From UBA2991 sp965221735 (GTDB lineage: Bacteria > Chloroflexota > Dehalococcoidia > Tepidiformales > Tepidiformaceae), in assembly GCA_965221735.1 (NCBI GenBank), contig OZ244910.1:2232001-2296000 (forward strand): 64,000 nucleotides of DNA. Direction: 5' to 3'. Positions 44,045-53,448 of this stretch are shown piece after piece. The notes beneath the pieces were generated by a model. The model ran no database searches, was not told the DNA's origin, and saw only the letters and a program-made list of their open reading frames with translations. Within the stretch, counting starts at the first letter, position 1. Every line of letters begins with the position of its first letter. The translations under genes were made by a program, and so were the position numbers.

Positions 44045-46504
44045 ATGGGACGGGTCCTCGACGCGCTGAGCTGGGTCGTGACGGTGCGTCCCCTCGTCAC
44101 ACTGGCGATCGTCGCCGCCATCACGGTCGCGCTGGGGGCGGGCATCCCGCAGCGGGCGCCGCAGGCCGACAACGAGATCTTCCTCTCGGACGACAGCGAC
44201 GTGGCGGTGGCGCTCGCCAAGCTCGAGGAGCGGTTCGGGGAGTCGGCCGAGTCGGCGTCGGTCACGCTGCTCTTCCGAGGAGAAGCGCTCACGCCGGAGG
44301 GACTCGCGCAGATCGACCGCGTGATCGAGCGGGTCACGGCGGACCAGCGGGTGGCGGACGTGCTTGCGGGGGACGCGGTGGTCGCACCGACCGAACCGTT
44401 GGCGGCGGCGTTGGGGGTGGAGGGGTTCGAGGGCATCACGCAGGCCGAGGTTGATGCGGCGCTCGAACGCATCCGGAGGGAGGCAGGGCTGGCGGAGCAG
44501 CGAGCGGTCCTCGACTCGCTGACAGGCACGGATAAGGACGGCACGCCAATCGCGATCGCTACCATCCGCCTGCGCGACCCGGGCGACATGGAGACGCTGG
44601 TCGAGGCAGAGCTGGCGATCCACAAGCTCACGGACGCCGTCGAGGGACCGCTGGAGGCCCGCAGCGTCTCGGAAGCGACGATCGACGAGGAAGGCGACCG
44701 GGCAACGGGTTCGACGATGCTGCGGCTGATGGGCGTCGCGCTACTGGTGATCGCCGCGCTCACGTTCCTGTTCATGCGCTCGCCATCCGACCTGGTGCTG
44801 ACGCTGGCGGGGCTGCTGGTGACGATCGTGTGGATCACGGGGGCGCAGGGGTGGCTGGGGCCGAACGCGCTGGGGTGGATCGGTCCGCCGAACATCCTGA
44901 CGACGATGGTGCCGATCATGCTGATCGGGCTGGCGGTCGACTACGCCATCCAGACGGTGGCGCTCTACCGGGAGCGACGGATCGAGGGCGAACCGGTGGG
45001 GCGGGCCGTGCGGCAGGGGCTGCGCACGGTCACGATCCCGCTGGCGCTGGCGGCGGGGACGACGGTCGTCAGCTTCCTGACGAACCTCGCTTCACCGATC
45101 CCGGCAAACGGCGACTTCGGCATCACGGCGGGGCTGGGAGTGGCGCTGGGATTGACCGTGATGCTGACGCTGGTGCCGGCGGGTCGGGCGCTGCTCGACC
45201 GGCGGCGGGAAGCGAAGGGGAGCCTGCCGGCGGCGCGCCCGATCTCGAACGCGCTGCCGGGCGTGGGCCGGGCGGTAGAGGGGCTGGGACGGGAGCTGGC
45301 GAGGCGACCGGCGCCCTATCTCGCGCTGGTGGCGGTGGTGACCGTGCTGCTCGGGCTCGCAGCCACGCGCATCGACTCGACCTTCGACACGCGGGACTTC
45401 CTGCCTTCCGGCGGCGATGCGATGACGGACCTGGAGACGCTCGACGCCGCCTTCGGGGGCTCGACGGAAGCCGTGAACGTGCTGATCGAGGCGGAGGTGA
45501 CGCAAGCGCGCACGATCCTGAACCTGCTGGACTTCACCGACGCATTCCAGGACGACCTGCGCCGGCCGGTGGGGGTGACCGGGGATGTCCAGGGGTCGGT
45601 GGGACTGCTCGTCCTCGACTGGATCACGGACAGCGGCGCGCCCGGGGACAAGTACGACCCGGAGCTGGCGACGCTGTTCGAGGAAGCGTCAGTGGGGGTA
45701 CGGGTCGACCCGGTGCTGGCGCAGGCATTCCTTGACCGGCTGGCGGGGCTCGATCCCGACGCGGTCACGCGGGTGCTGGTGAACAACCCCGACGGTGCGG
45801 ACTCACTCCTGATCCAGTTCCGGGCGCTGGCGGGCGACCAGAGGCGGACGGCCGCCATGCTTGAGGACGTCAACGGACTCTGGTTCGGCGGAGAGGACGA
45901 GTTCACCGCGACGTCGGGGAGCATCATCAGCCTCGAGATCGTCGAGGTGATCACGGAGAGCCAGACAGAAGCGATCGTGACGACGATCGGCGCGGCGCTC
46001 GTCATCCTGACGATCTTCTTCTGGGTGACCCAGGGGCAGCCGGCGCTGGGGTTCATCGCCGTTGGACCGATCGTGCTGGTGCTGGTGTGGGTACTGGGCA
46101 CAATGGCGCTGCTGGGCATTCCCTACAACGTCGTCACGGCGCTGATCACGGCGCTCTCGATCGGGATCGGCGTGGACTACACGATCCACGTCATCCACCG
46201 CTACAAGGAGGAGTTCGCCCACCTGGGCGACCCGGAGGCGGCGGCGAGCCGGACGCTGGCGACGACAGGGTCGGCGCTGATCGGGTCGGCCCTGACGACG
46301 GCGCTTGGGTTCGGGGTGCTGGTGTTCTCGCCGCTGACGCCGTTCCAGCAGTTCGGCGTCGTCACGGCGATCACGATCGCGTATGCGCTGGTCGCGGCGG
46401 TGCTGGTGGTGCCGCCGGCGATGATCGTGTGGGGGGCGTACCAGAACCTGCGGCTGCGGCATGCGGTGGAACGGGCGCGTACGGAGCTCGGGGAGGAGCC
46501 GTAG
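44045..46504 (+). CDS. MMPL/RND family exporter 1
   Basis: An 819-residue membrane transporter of the MMPL/HpnN type: TM1, an extracytoplasmic porter domain (about 35-215), five TMs, a second TM/porter unit and five more TMs. The two repeated halves each have a proton-relay-type segment, DYAIQTVALYRERR and GIGVDYTIHVIHRYKEE. Family members export lipids, hopanoids or siderophore-like molecules using proton motive force. It is followed after 56 bp by a paralogue with its own promoter. Confidence 0.93.
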   Translation: MGRVLDALSWVVTVRPLVTLAIVAAITVALGAGIPQRAPQADNEIFLSDDSDVAVALAKLEERFGESAESASVTLLFRGEALTPEGLAQIDRVIERVTADQRVADVLAGDAVVAPTEPLAAALGVEGFEGITQAEVDAALERIRREAGLAEQRAVLDSLTGTDKDGTPIAIATIRLRDPGDMETLVEAELAIHKLTDAVEGPLEARSVSEATIDEEGDRATGSTMLRLMGVALLVIAALTFLFMRSPSDLVLTLAGLLVTIVWITGAQGWLGPNALGWIGPPNILTTMVPIMLIGLAVDYAIQTVALYRERRIEGEPVGRAVRQGLRTVTIPLALAAGTTVVSFLTNLASPIPANGDFGITAGLGVALGLTVMLTLVPAGRALLDRRREAKGSLPAARPISNALPGVGRAVEGLGRELARRPAPYLALVAVVTVLLGLAATRIDSTFDTRDFLPSGGDAMTDLETLDAAFGGSTEAVNVLIEAEVTQARTILNLLDFTDAFQDDLRRPVGVTGDVQGSVGLLVLDWITDSGAPGDKYDPELATLFEEASVGVRVDPVLAQAFLDRLAGLDPDAVTRVLVNNPDGADSLLIQFRALAGDQRRTAAMLEDVNGLWFGGEDEFTATSGSIISLEIVEVITESQTEAIVTTIGAALVILTIFFWVTQGQPALGFIAVGPIVLVLVWVLGTMALLGIPYNVVTALITALSIGIGVDYTIHVIHRYKEEFAHLGDPEAAASRTLATTGSALIGSALTTALGFGVLVFSPLTPFQQFGVVTAITIAYALVAAVLVVPPAMIVWGAYQNLRLRHAVERARTELGEEP

Positions 46505-46523
46505 GGAAGCTCACGCAGTCGTG

Positions 46524-46552
46524 TTGCCAGCCCGCGGAAGCGTCGTGAGAAT
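46524..46552 (+). promoter_or_regulatory. Promoter of the second MMPL gene, leaderless
   Basis: TTGCCA (46524-46529), 17 bases, GAGAAT (46547-46552), 8 bases, ATG 46561. Confidence 0.6.
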
Positions 46553-46560
46553 GGCTCTCC

Positions 46561-49080
46561 ATGGGAATGGTGCTGGACTGGGTCAGCCGGGCCGTGACGG
46601 CCCGGCCGTGGATTACGCTCGCGGTTCTCGTGGTTGTCACGGTGGTGCTGGTGGCGGGAATCGGGCAACGAGCGCAACAGGCCGAGAATGAGGCGTTCCT
46701 GCCCCAGGACAGCGACGTCGCCCGGGCGATGGAGCAGATCGACAAGCTGTTCGGGGACTCCGCCGACGTAAACCTGGTCACCCTCGTCTTCCGCGGGGAG
46801 ACGCTGACGCCCGACGCACTCGCGCAGATGCACGGCCTCCTTGAGCGCATCGCGGCCGACCCACAGGTAGGCAACCTGCTGGCGCCCACCAACCCGATTC
46901 TCGCGCCCACGCAGGTGCTGGCGTTCGTGCTCGAGACGGACGACTTCGCCTCGGTCCCGCAGGCGCAGATCGACGCAACGGTCGAATACCTCCGCACAAC
47001 GCCGGAAGCGGCACAGCTGTACGCAACGCTCGATGCGCTGACGGGAACCGACGCGGACGGGACACCCGTCGGGGTCGCGATGGTGCGGGTGCTCGAAACC
47101 GACGACGACGCAAGCGACGACGCCCAGCTACGCATCGACGAGCTGGCGGAGGCGGCCGAAGGGACGCTGAGCGTGCGGAGCATATCGGTGCCGGTGATAG
47201 AGGAGGAGGTCCTGGAGGCGACGGGCTCGCGGATGCTGCCGGTGATGGGCATCGCCCTGCTGGTCGTCGCGCTGCTCACGCTCCTCTTCATGCGCACGCT
47301 CTCCGACCTGCTGTTGACGGTCGCGGGGCTGATCCTGGCGGTGCTCTGGACGCTGGGGGCGGAGGGCTGGCTGGGACCGAACGGGTTCGGCGCGATCGGC
47401 CCGCCGAACGCGCTGACCTCGATGGTGCCCCTGATCCTCATCAGCCTCACGGTGGACTATTCGATCCAGACGGTCTCGCACTACCGCGAGCAGCGCATCG
47501 CAGGTGAACCCGTGGCAGCGGCGGTCAGGGTGGGGCTGCGCAACGTGGTCATTCCGCTGACGCTCGCCGCCGCCACAACGGTCGTGAGCTTCCTGACGAA
47601 CCTGATCTCCCCGATCGGGGCGATCGGGGACTTCGGGGTGGTGGCGGGCATGGGGGTGGGGCTGAGCCTGATCGTGATGCTGACGCTCCTTCCCGCGGTA
47701 CGGACGATCGTCGACCGGCGGCGGGAGGCGCGGGGGACGCTGCCTCCGGTGCGCCCAATCGCCAACGCACTCCCCGGCATCGAGCGGCTGGCAGAGCGCC
47801 TGGGAGCCTCGATCTCGCGCCGGCCGGCGCCCTATATCGCCTTCGTGGCGCTGACGTCGATCGGGTTGGGGTTCGCAACGACGGATCTCACTACGAACTT
47901 CAGCGTGCGCGACATCCTCCCCCGGGACGGCCACGCACTGGAGGACCTGGAGACGCTGGACGAAGCCGTGGGGGGCTCCACGGAGGTCGTGAGCGTCCTG
48001 GTGCAGGCCGAAATCACCGACACGCGCACCATCCAGAACCTCTTCGATTTCACGGAGGCGTTCAAGAGTGAACGAACCCGCCCGCGAGCGGCGGAGGGGC
48101 GCGTGGAGGCGTCGCTGGCCGTGCTCACGGACGACTGGATCACGGACGACGGCGAGGGCGACCTCCGCTACGACCCGGAGCTCGAGCGGCTCTTCAACGA
48201 GGCGACGGCGGGGCTGCACCTCGACCCGGCGTTGATCCAGCGCTTCCTCGACGCACTGGGGGAACGCGACCCCGTGGGACTGCGGCACGTGCTGGTGGAC
48301 AACCCGGACGGGATCGACACAGCGCTGATCCAGTTCCGGGCCTACTCGGGCGATCCGCACGAGACAAAGGGGATGCACGACGACATCCGCGCGCTCTGGT
48401 TCGGCGACGACGACGACATCACCGCCACCTCCCAGGACATCATCACGCTCGCGGTGGCGGATGAGATCAGGGACCGGCAGACGGAGGCGATCGCGACGAC
48501 GATCGCGGCGGCGCTCGGGATCCTGATCATCTTCTTCTGGGTGACATTGCGGCAGCCGGCGCTGGCGTTCATCGCGGTCGCGCCGATCGTGCTGGTGCTG
48601 ATCTGGGTGCTGGGCACGATGGCGCTGCTGGGCATCCCCTACACGATCGTCACCTCGATCATCACGGCGCTCTCGATCGGCATCGGGGTGGACTACACGA
48701 TCCACGTCATCCACCGCTACCGGGAGGAGTTCTCGAGACTGCGCAACCCCGAGAAGGCCGCCATCCGAACGCTGGCGACGACGGGCTCGGCGTTGCTGGG
48801 GTCGGCGCTCACGACGGCGCTCGGGTTCGCCGTGCTGACGTTCTCGCCGCTGACCTCTTTCGCGGAGTTCGGCATCACGGCGGCGATCACGATTGCGTAC
48901 GCGCTGATCGTCTCCATCCTCGTCGTACCGCCGGCGATGACCGTCTGGGGCGCGTACCAGAACATGCGGCTGCGCTCGATGGTGGAGCGGCTGTGGGACG
49001 ATCTGGACGTCGCCATCGAGGACACGCACCGGCGCTTCGAGGATGACGAGGAGCCGTCGGAGGCCTCTCCGGAGCGGTAG
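46561..49080 (+). CDS. MMPL/RND family exporter 2
   Basis: An 839-residue paralogue of the preceding gene, co-linear along its length (GIGVDYTIHVIHRYREEF; both have TTGSAL-G-SALTTALGF). The C-terminal tail is longer and acidic. The pair could form a heteromeric exporter or serve different lipids; a separate leaderless promoter suggests independent expression. Confidence 0.93.
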   Translation: MGMVLDWVSRAVTARPWITLAVLVVVTVVLVAGIGQRAQQAENEAFLPQDSDVARAMEQIDKLFGDSADVNLVTLVFRGETLTPDALAQMHGLLERIAADPQVGNLLAPTNPILAPTQVLAFVLETDDFASVPQAQIDATVEYLRTTPEAAQLYATLDALTGTDADGTPVGVAMVRVLETDDDASDDAQLRIDELAEAAEGTLSVRSISVPVIEEEVLEATGSRMLPVMGIALLVVALLTLLFMRTLSDLLLTVAGLILAVLWTLGAEGWLGPNGFGAIGPPNALTSMVPLILISLTVDYSIQTVSHYREQRIAGEPVAAAVRVGLRNVVIPLTLAAATTVVSFLTNLISPIGAIGDFGVVAGMGVGLSLIVMLTLLPAVRTIVDRRREARGTLPPVRPIANALPGIERLAERLGASISRRPAPYIAFVALTSIGLGFATTDLTTNFSVRDILPRDGHALEDLETLDEAVGGSTEVVSVLVQAEITDTRTIQNLFDFTEAFKSERTRPRAAEGRVEASLAVLTDDWITDDGEGDLRYDPELERLFNEATAGLHLDPALIQRFLDALGERDPVGLRHVLVDNPDGIDTALIQFRAYSGDPHETKGMHDDIRALWFGDDDDITATSQDIITLAVADEIRDRQTEAIATTIAAALGILIIFFWVTLRQPALAFIAVAPIVLVLIWVLGTMALLGIPYTIVTSIITALSIGIGVDYTIHVIHRYREEFSRLRNPEKAAIRTLATTGSALLGSALTTALGFAVLTFSPLTSFAEFGITAAITIAYALIVSILVVPPAMTVWGAYQNMRLRSMVERLWDDLDVAIEDTHRRFEDDEEPSEASPER

Positions 49081-49141
49081 GATGGCGGGGACGGGGCGCG
49101 GCGAGCGCTGACCGCCGCGAGGTTCCCGCGGAGGTCCTGCC

Positions 49142-51310
49142 GTGCTCGAGACGAAGAAGTCGTTCTGCCGGTTCTGCCACGCGTACTGCGCGATCGAGGT
49201 CGACGTGGAGGACAACCGCGCCGTAGCGGTGCGGGGTGATGCTTCGGACCCCATCTACGGCGGGTACACCTGCATCAAGGGCCGCCACCTGCACGACCAG
49301 CACAATCACCCCGACCGCATCCGCGCGACGCAGCGACGGCGGCCGGACGGCACGTTCGAATCCATCAGCAGCGAGCAGGCGCTGGACGAGATCGCGACGA
49401 AGCTGACCGCGATCATCGAGGAACGGGGGCCACGGGCGGTGGCCCTGTGGGGCGGGGCGGGCGGCGCGCTCATGTCTCTCAGCATCAGCGGCGACTGGCT
49501 GCGGGCGATCGGGTCGCCGTCCTTCTACAGCGGAGCGACCATCGACCAGGAAGCGAAGCCGGTCGCGCAGTCGATGCACGGCAAGTGGGACGCGGGCGCG
49601 CACCCGTTCGAGGACGCCGACACATGGATGCTGATCGGGGCGAACCCGGTGATCTCGATGTGGGGCGGCATCCCCCACCAGAACCCCTGGAAGCGGATCA
49701 ACGACGCGCGCAAGGCGGGGCTGAAGCTGATCGTGATCGACCCGCGCAAGACGGAGTGCGCGAAGCGCTCGGACATCCACCTGCAGGTGAAGCCGGGCGA
49801 GGATGCGACGCTGCTGGCGGGGATCATCCGGACCATCATCGAGGAGGGGCTGTACGACGCGGACTTCGTGCAGGCGAACGTTCGGGGCTTCGAGGAGTTG
49901 CGGGAGACGGTCTCGGACTTCACGCCGGACTACGTGGAGGAGCGCACGAACGTGCCCGCGGCGCTGATGCAGGAGGCGGCGCGCACCTTCGCGGCGGGCC
50001 AGCGGGGACGCGTAACCTCGGGCACGGGGCTCGACATGCAGCCCCGGGGAACGCTGCACGAGTACCTGGTGCTGGCGCTGAACACGATCACGGGGCGGTG
50101 GCTGCGCGAGGGCGAGGAGGTGCCGAACCCGTACGTCCTGCTGCCGGGCCGCACCTGGCGCGCGCAGACGGAGGAGCTGGAGCCGCTCCTGCCGAAGGAC
50201 TCCGCGCTGGAGAGCCGCTTCCGCGGGCTGAAGCACAACGACGGGCAGTTCCCGGCAAATGTGCTCGCGGACGAGATCCTGACGCCGGGGCCGGAGCAGG
50301 TGCGAGCGCTGTTCGTGATGGCTGGCGACCCGGCGGTGAGCGTCCCCAACCACGACCGCATCGTGGAGGCGTTCAACAACCTGGAGTTGCTGGTCACGAT
50401 CGACTGGCGGATGTCGGCGACGGCGAAGCTCTCGCACTACGTGATCGCGTGCAAGCTCTCGCTGGAGCGTCCGGACGTGACGATGCTGCCCGAGGCGGTG
50501 GCGGAGACGTACGGCCACGGCGGCTACACGGTTCCGTACGCGCACTACACGCCGGCGCTGATCGAGCCGGAGTTCGACGTGATCCAGGAGTGGGAGCTCT
50601 TCTGGGGGCTGGCGCACCGGATGCGGACGCCGATGACGTTCCGGGGCAAGCCGCTCGACATCGACCGGAAGCTGACCTCGGACGAGATGTTCGACGTGAT
50701 GATGGAGGGCTCACGCATCCCCTTCGACGAGGTGAAGGGGACGCCGGGCGGACGGCTCTACCCCGACGCGAGCATCCGGGTGGAGGCGCGGGAGCCGGGG
50801 AAGGACAAGCGGCTGAACGTGGGATTCGGGCAGATGATGGAGGACCTGCGCGAGGTGCGCGACGAACCACTCACGGGCGGGGCGGCGCTGGAGCCGGGCG
50901 AGGAGTACTCGCACCGGCTGATTACGCGGCGCATGCGCCAGGTGTTCAACGGGATGGGGCAGCAGATCCCGGAGCTGATGGAGAAGTACAGCTACAACCC
51001 GGCCTTCCTGGCGCCGTTCGACCTGCGGGCGCTGGGGCTGGAGGCGGGAGACATCGTCGAGATCGCGTCGAAGCACGGCGCCATCCGGGGGGTCGTGGAG
51101 GAGGACGACACGGTGCCCTCGGGCGTGATCTCGATGGCGCACTCATGGGGCGACAGCGTCGAGCGGGAGGAGAACACCTTCCGCACCTGGGGCAGCAACA
51201 CCAACAAGCTCGTCAGCTTCGACGAGGACTTCGACCCGATCTACGGGATGCCGCGCATGACCTCGCTGCCGGTGAACATCCGGAAGCTGGAGGGAGCGGA
51301 GGCGGGGTAG
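49142..51310 (+). CDS. Molybdopterin oxidoreductase (DMSO reductase family)
   Basis: A 722-residue catalytic subunit with GTG start and GGAGG. The N-terminal 4Fe-4S motif is C9-x2-C12-x3-C16 ... C in GGYTCIKGR. Molybdopterin-guanine-dinucleotide-binding segments follow (WMLIGANPVISMWGG, IVIDPRKTECAKRSDIHLQ), and the C-terminal dinucleotide-binding domain. There is no Tat signal, so it is cytoplasmic. No iron-sulfur or membrane subunits adjoin it. The Mo ligand and substrate cannot be assigned; formate dehydrogenase- or polysulfide-reductase-like roles are possible. Confidence 0.9.
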   Translation: MLETKKSFCRFCHAYCAIEVDVEDNRAVAVRGDASDPIYGGYTCIKGRHLHDQHNHPDRIRATQRRRPDGTFESISSEQALDEIATKLTAIIEERGPRAVALWGGAGGALMSLSISGDWLRAIGSPSFYSGATIDQEAKPVAQSMHGKWDAGAHPFEDADTWMLIGANPVISMWGGIPHQNPWKRINDARKAGLKLIVIDPRKTECAKRSDIHLQVKPGEDATLLAGIIRTIIEEGLYDADFVQANVRGFEELRETVSDFTPDYVEERTNVPAALMQEAARTFAAGQRGRVTSGTGLDMQPRGTLHEYLVLALNTITGRWLREGEEVPNPYVLLPGRTWRAQTEELEPLLPKDSALESRFRGLKHNDGQFPANVLADEILTPGPEQVRALFVMAGDPAVSVPNHDRIVEAFNNLELLVTIDWRMSATAKLSHYVIACKLSLERPDVTMLPEAVAETYGHGGYTVPYAHYTPALIEPEFDVIQEWELFWGLAHRMRTPMTFRGKPLDIDRKLTSDEMFDVMMEGSRIPFDEVKGTPGGRLYPDASIRVEAREPGKDKRLNVGFGQMMEDLREVRDEPLTGGAALEPGEEYSHRLITRRMRQVFNGMGQQIPELMEKYSYNPAFLAPFDLRALGLEAGDIVEIASKHGAIRGVVEEDDTVPSGVISMAHSWGDSVEREENTFRTWGSNTNKLVSFDEDFDPIYGMPRMTSLPVNIRKLEGAEAG

Positions 51311-51319
51311 CGGCAGGCG

Positions 51320-52420
51320 CTACAGGTCGGCGACCTCGATGGTGTGGCCGGCCTCGGAGGCGGCGTAGATGCCGTGGACGGCCTCCATGGTGTTGAGGTT
51401 GTCGTGGCCGCTGCTGATGGGTTCCTTGCCCTCGCGGATGCAGCGGGCGAAGTGGACGATCTCGTTCGTGAAGGGGTTGTCGCCGACGAGGCCGCCCATG
51501 TCGGGTCCGACCTCGCTGAAGGCCTGGATGCCGTTGTGGCCGGGCTGCGTCTCGCGTGACTCGGTGGCGAGATGGGCGGGGGCGTGGTGCTGGTCGACGA
51601 CGTTGCCGTCGAGGTCGGGGACGGTGTAGATGGTGCCCTTCGTGCCGATGATGAGGGACTGGTACATCCACGGGGTGCGGGCGCTGTAGCTGGAGAGGAG
51701 CGTGCCCATGGCGCCGCTGTCGAACTCGAAGGTGGCGACGGCGCGGTCCTCGGCGCCGTTCTTCATGAGGGGGTGGTCCCCCCAGGTCTTCGCCGTGATG
51801 CGGACGACGTTGCCGACGAAGTAGCGGAGCAGGTCGACCTGGTGGGTGCTGACCATCATGACGCTGCCGCCGCCGTTGCGCTTCCCGTCGAAGCCCCACC
51901 AGTCGCCGCGGTTCATGCTGGTCATGCTGCCGGGGAGGGCGGCGCCGAACCAGCTGTCGGCGCGGCAGGCCCAGATGTCGCCGAGCTCGCCCGCCTCGAT
52001 GATGCGCTTCACGTTCTGGTAGTGGGGGAGGTAGCGCAGCATCTGCGCGACCATGAAGGTGACGCCGGCCTCGTCGCAGGCGTTGACGATGTCGCGCGCC
52101 TCCTGGACGGAGCAGGCCATCGGCTTCTCGAGGAGGACGTGCTTGCCGGCCTTCGCGGACTCGATGGCGTTGCTGTGGTGCTGGTCGTGGATCGTGGCGA
52201 TGTCGACCGCCTCCACGTCGTCGCGGGCGAGGAGATCGGCGGTGTTGGTGTAGACGGCGCTCGGGTCGACGCCGGCATCGGCGGCGTAGGCCGCGGCGGC
52301 CTCCTCGCGGATGTCGCAAACGGCGACGAGCTCGACCTCGTCACGATGCTCGAGGAAGGCGGGCATGTGGGCGCGCGCGATGCCGCCGCTGCCGATGAGG
52401 CCGACTCGAAGGGGTGGCAT
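51320..52420 (-). CDS. Gfo/Idh/MocA family oxidoreductase
   Basis: A 366-residue NAD(P)-dependent dehydrogenase: Rossmann LIGSGGIARAHMPAF, then LLEKPMACSVQEA with the conserved E-K-P Lys, and the alpha/beta C-terminal domain. Members oxidise sugars, inositols or related polyols. It ends 9 bp from the convergent molybdoenzyme gene. Confidence 0.9.
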   Translation of the reverse strand: MPPLRVGLIGSGGIARAHMPAFLEHRDEVELVAVCDIREEAAAAYAADAGVDPSAVYTNTADLLARDDVEAVDIATIHDQHHSNAIESAKAGKHVLLEKPMACSVQEARDIVNACDEAGVTFMVAQMLRYLPHYQNVKRIIEAGELGDIWACRADSWFGAALPGSMTSMNRGDWWGFDGKRNGGGSVMMVSTHQVDLLRYFVGNVVRITAKTWGDHPLMKNGAEDRAVATFEFDSGAMGTLLSSYSARTPWMYQSLIIGTKGTIYTVPDLDGNVVDQHHAPAHLATESRETQPGHNGIQAFSEVGPDMGGLVGDNPFTNEIVHFARCIREGKEPISSGHDNLNTMEAVHGIYAASEAGHTIEVADL

Positions 52421-52459
52421 GGAGGCTCCTTGGTGCCTGGTGGCTCGTGACTATACGGA

Positions 52460-52494
52460 GGTGGTCGGTGGCCGGTGGTCGGTGGTCGGTGGTC
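52460..52494. repeat. Heptanucleotide repeat array, five perfect units
   Basis: GGTGGTC, GGTGGCC, GGTGGTC, GGTGGTC, GGTGGTC, then GGTATAG. Period exactly 7. The next partial unit supplies the TATAGT -10 of the nuclease-like gene. Confidence 0.8.
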
Positions 52495-52496
52495 GG

Positions 52497-52502
52497 TATA
52501 GT
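52497..52502 (+). promoter_or_regulatory. Candidate -10 (TATAGT) at the edge of the heptad array
   Basis: TATAGT followed by 7 bases and ATG 52510. No ribosome binding site, so probably leaderless. The position of a -35 would fall inside the heptad repeats. Confidence 0.5.
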
Positions 52503-52509
52503 GCAGGCC

Positions 52510-53445
52510 ATGCCGCTAGATGAGCTGTTGGAGACCATAGAGACACTACGTGGGCGTATTGAGGAGCATGGGGAGAATCTGCGGAAGAGCGAGACGCTGA
52601 CTCGCTACGCTCTCATTGATCCGCTGCTGCGGGAGCTTGGCTGGGATACGAGCGATCCAGACCAGGTGGTGCCGGAGTATCCCTCGTCCGGCGGACGAGC
52701 CGACTACGCGCTCCTCGCCGGCGGCACACCGAAGATGATGGTGGAGGCGAAGAAGCTCGGCGAGCAGATGCGCGGGGCAGTCTCGCAGGGCATCAACTAC
52801 TGTCTAGAGAAGGGCACCCTCTACTTCACGGTGACCGACGGGCAGTCGTGGGAGGTCTACGAAACGCACAAGCCCGTGCCAGTGGAGCAGAAGCGGATCG
52901 TAGAGTTCGACTTGCTGAAGAATGCTCCCTCGGAGGTCTCCCTGAGGGCGCTTTCGTTGTGGCGCCCAAGCATCGAAGAGGGACAGGTCAGCGTGGGCGC
53001 GACACCTGTGGCCGTTGCGACGCCACCACCCGAGCCGAAGCCGCCGGAGCCTGCTCCCCCCGCAGCCACAGAGACGATGGAGGGCTGGATATCCTTGGCG
53101 GAACTGGAAGGGCGACCCTATTCCAAGCCACGCCAACTGCTATGCCCGGGCGGCGAAGTAGTGCCAGCGAAGAACTGGACCGACCTAATAGCGCAGTTGG
53201 CACTGTGGCTTGTGGAGAGTGGATATCTGTCTGAGGCCAATACCCCAATCCAGCACGGTAAGCGCTATCTCTTAGCTACTGAGCCTATCCATCCCTCGGG
53301 AAAGCCGTTCATAAACGCACGTCAAGTGGGTCCGCTGTGGCTCAACAGCAACTATGCAGCTTCAGACCACGTCAGAAACGCACGCCGCATTCTCGAGCAG
53401 GCTGATGTCAGCCCAGCGTTCTTCAAAGTGCAATTCGCGGAGTAG
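52510..53445 (+). CDS. Stand-alone HsdR-N-like PD-(D/E)xK protein
   Basis: A 311-residue protein. Residues 1-155 match the N-terminal nuclease domain of type I restriction R subunits: Asp65 in GGRADYALL and E79-A-K81 in MMVEAKKL form the PD-(D/E)xK site, followed by QGINYCLEKGTLYFTVTDG. After a Pro-rich linker (about 180-205) a C-terminal domain of ~105 residues begins WISLAELEGRPYSKPRQL; I do not recognise it, and its position suggests DNA binding. No helicase, methylase or specificity gene is near. Composition is less GC-rich than the neighbours. Confidence 0.8.
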   Translation: MPLDELLETIETLRGRIEEHGENLRKSETLTRYALIDPLLRELGWDTSDPDQVVPEYPSSGGRADYALLAGGTPKMMVEAKKLGEQMRGAVSQGINYCLEKGTLYFTVTDGQSWEVYETHKPVPVEQKRIVEFDLLKNAPSEVSLRALSLWRPSIEEGQVSVGATPVAVATPPPEPKPPEPAPPAATETMEGWISLAELEGRPYSKPRQLLCPGGEVVPAKNWTDLIAQLALWLVESGYLSEANTPIQHGKRYLLATEPIHPSGKPFINARQVGPLWLNSNYAASDHVRNARRILEQADVSPAFFKVQFAE

Positions 53446-53448
53446 CCC

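Noticed and set aside
41305..44623. Very long overlapping open frames (757 aa plus, 981 aa minus) across the monooxygenase pair
   Set aside because: They are shadows of genuine genes in GC-rich DNA: Gly/Val/Asp- or Arg/Pro/His-rich, no domains, and antisense or out of frame to recognisable proteins.
47128..49254. 708-aa minus-strand open frame opposite MMPL gene 2
   Set aside because: Arg/Gln/Asp-rich shadow of the exporter coding sequence.
52510..53445. Type I restriction-modification locus
   Set aside because: Only an HsdR-N-like nuclease domain; no HsdM, HsdS or helicase motor around it.
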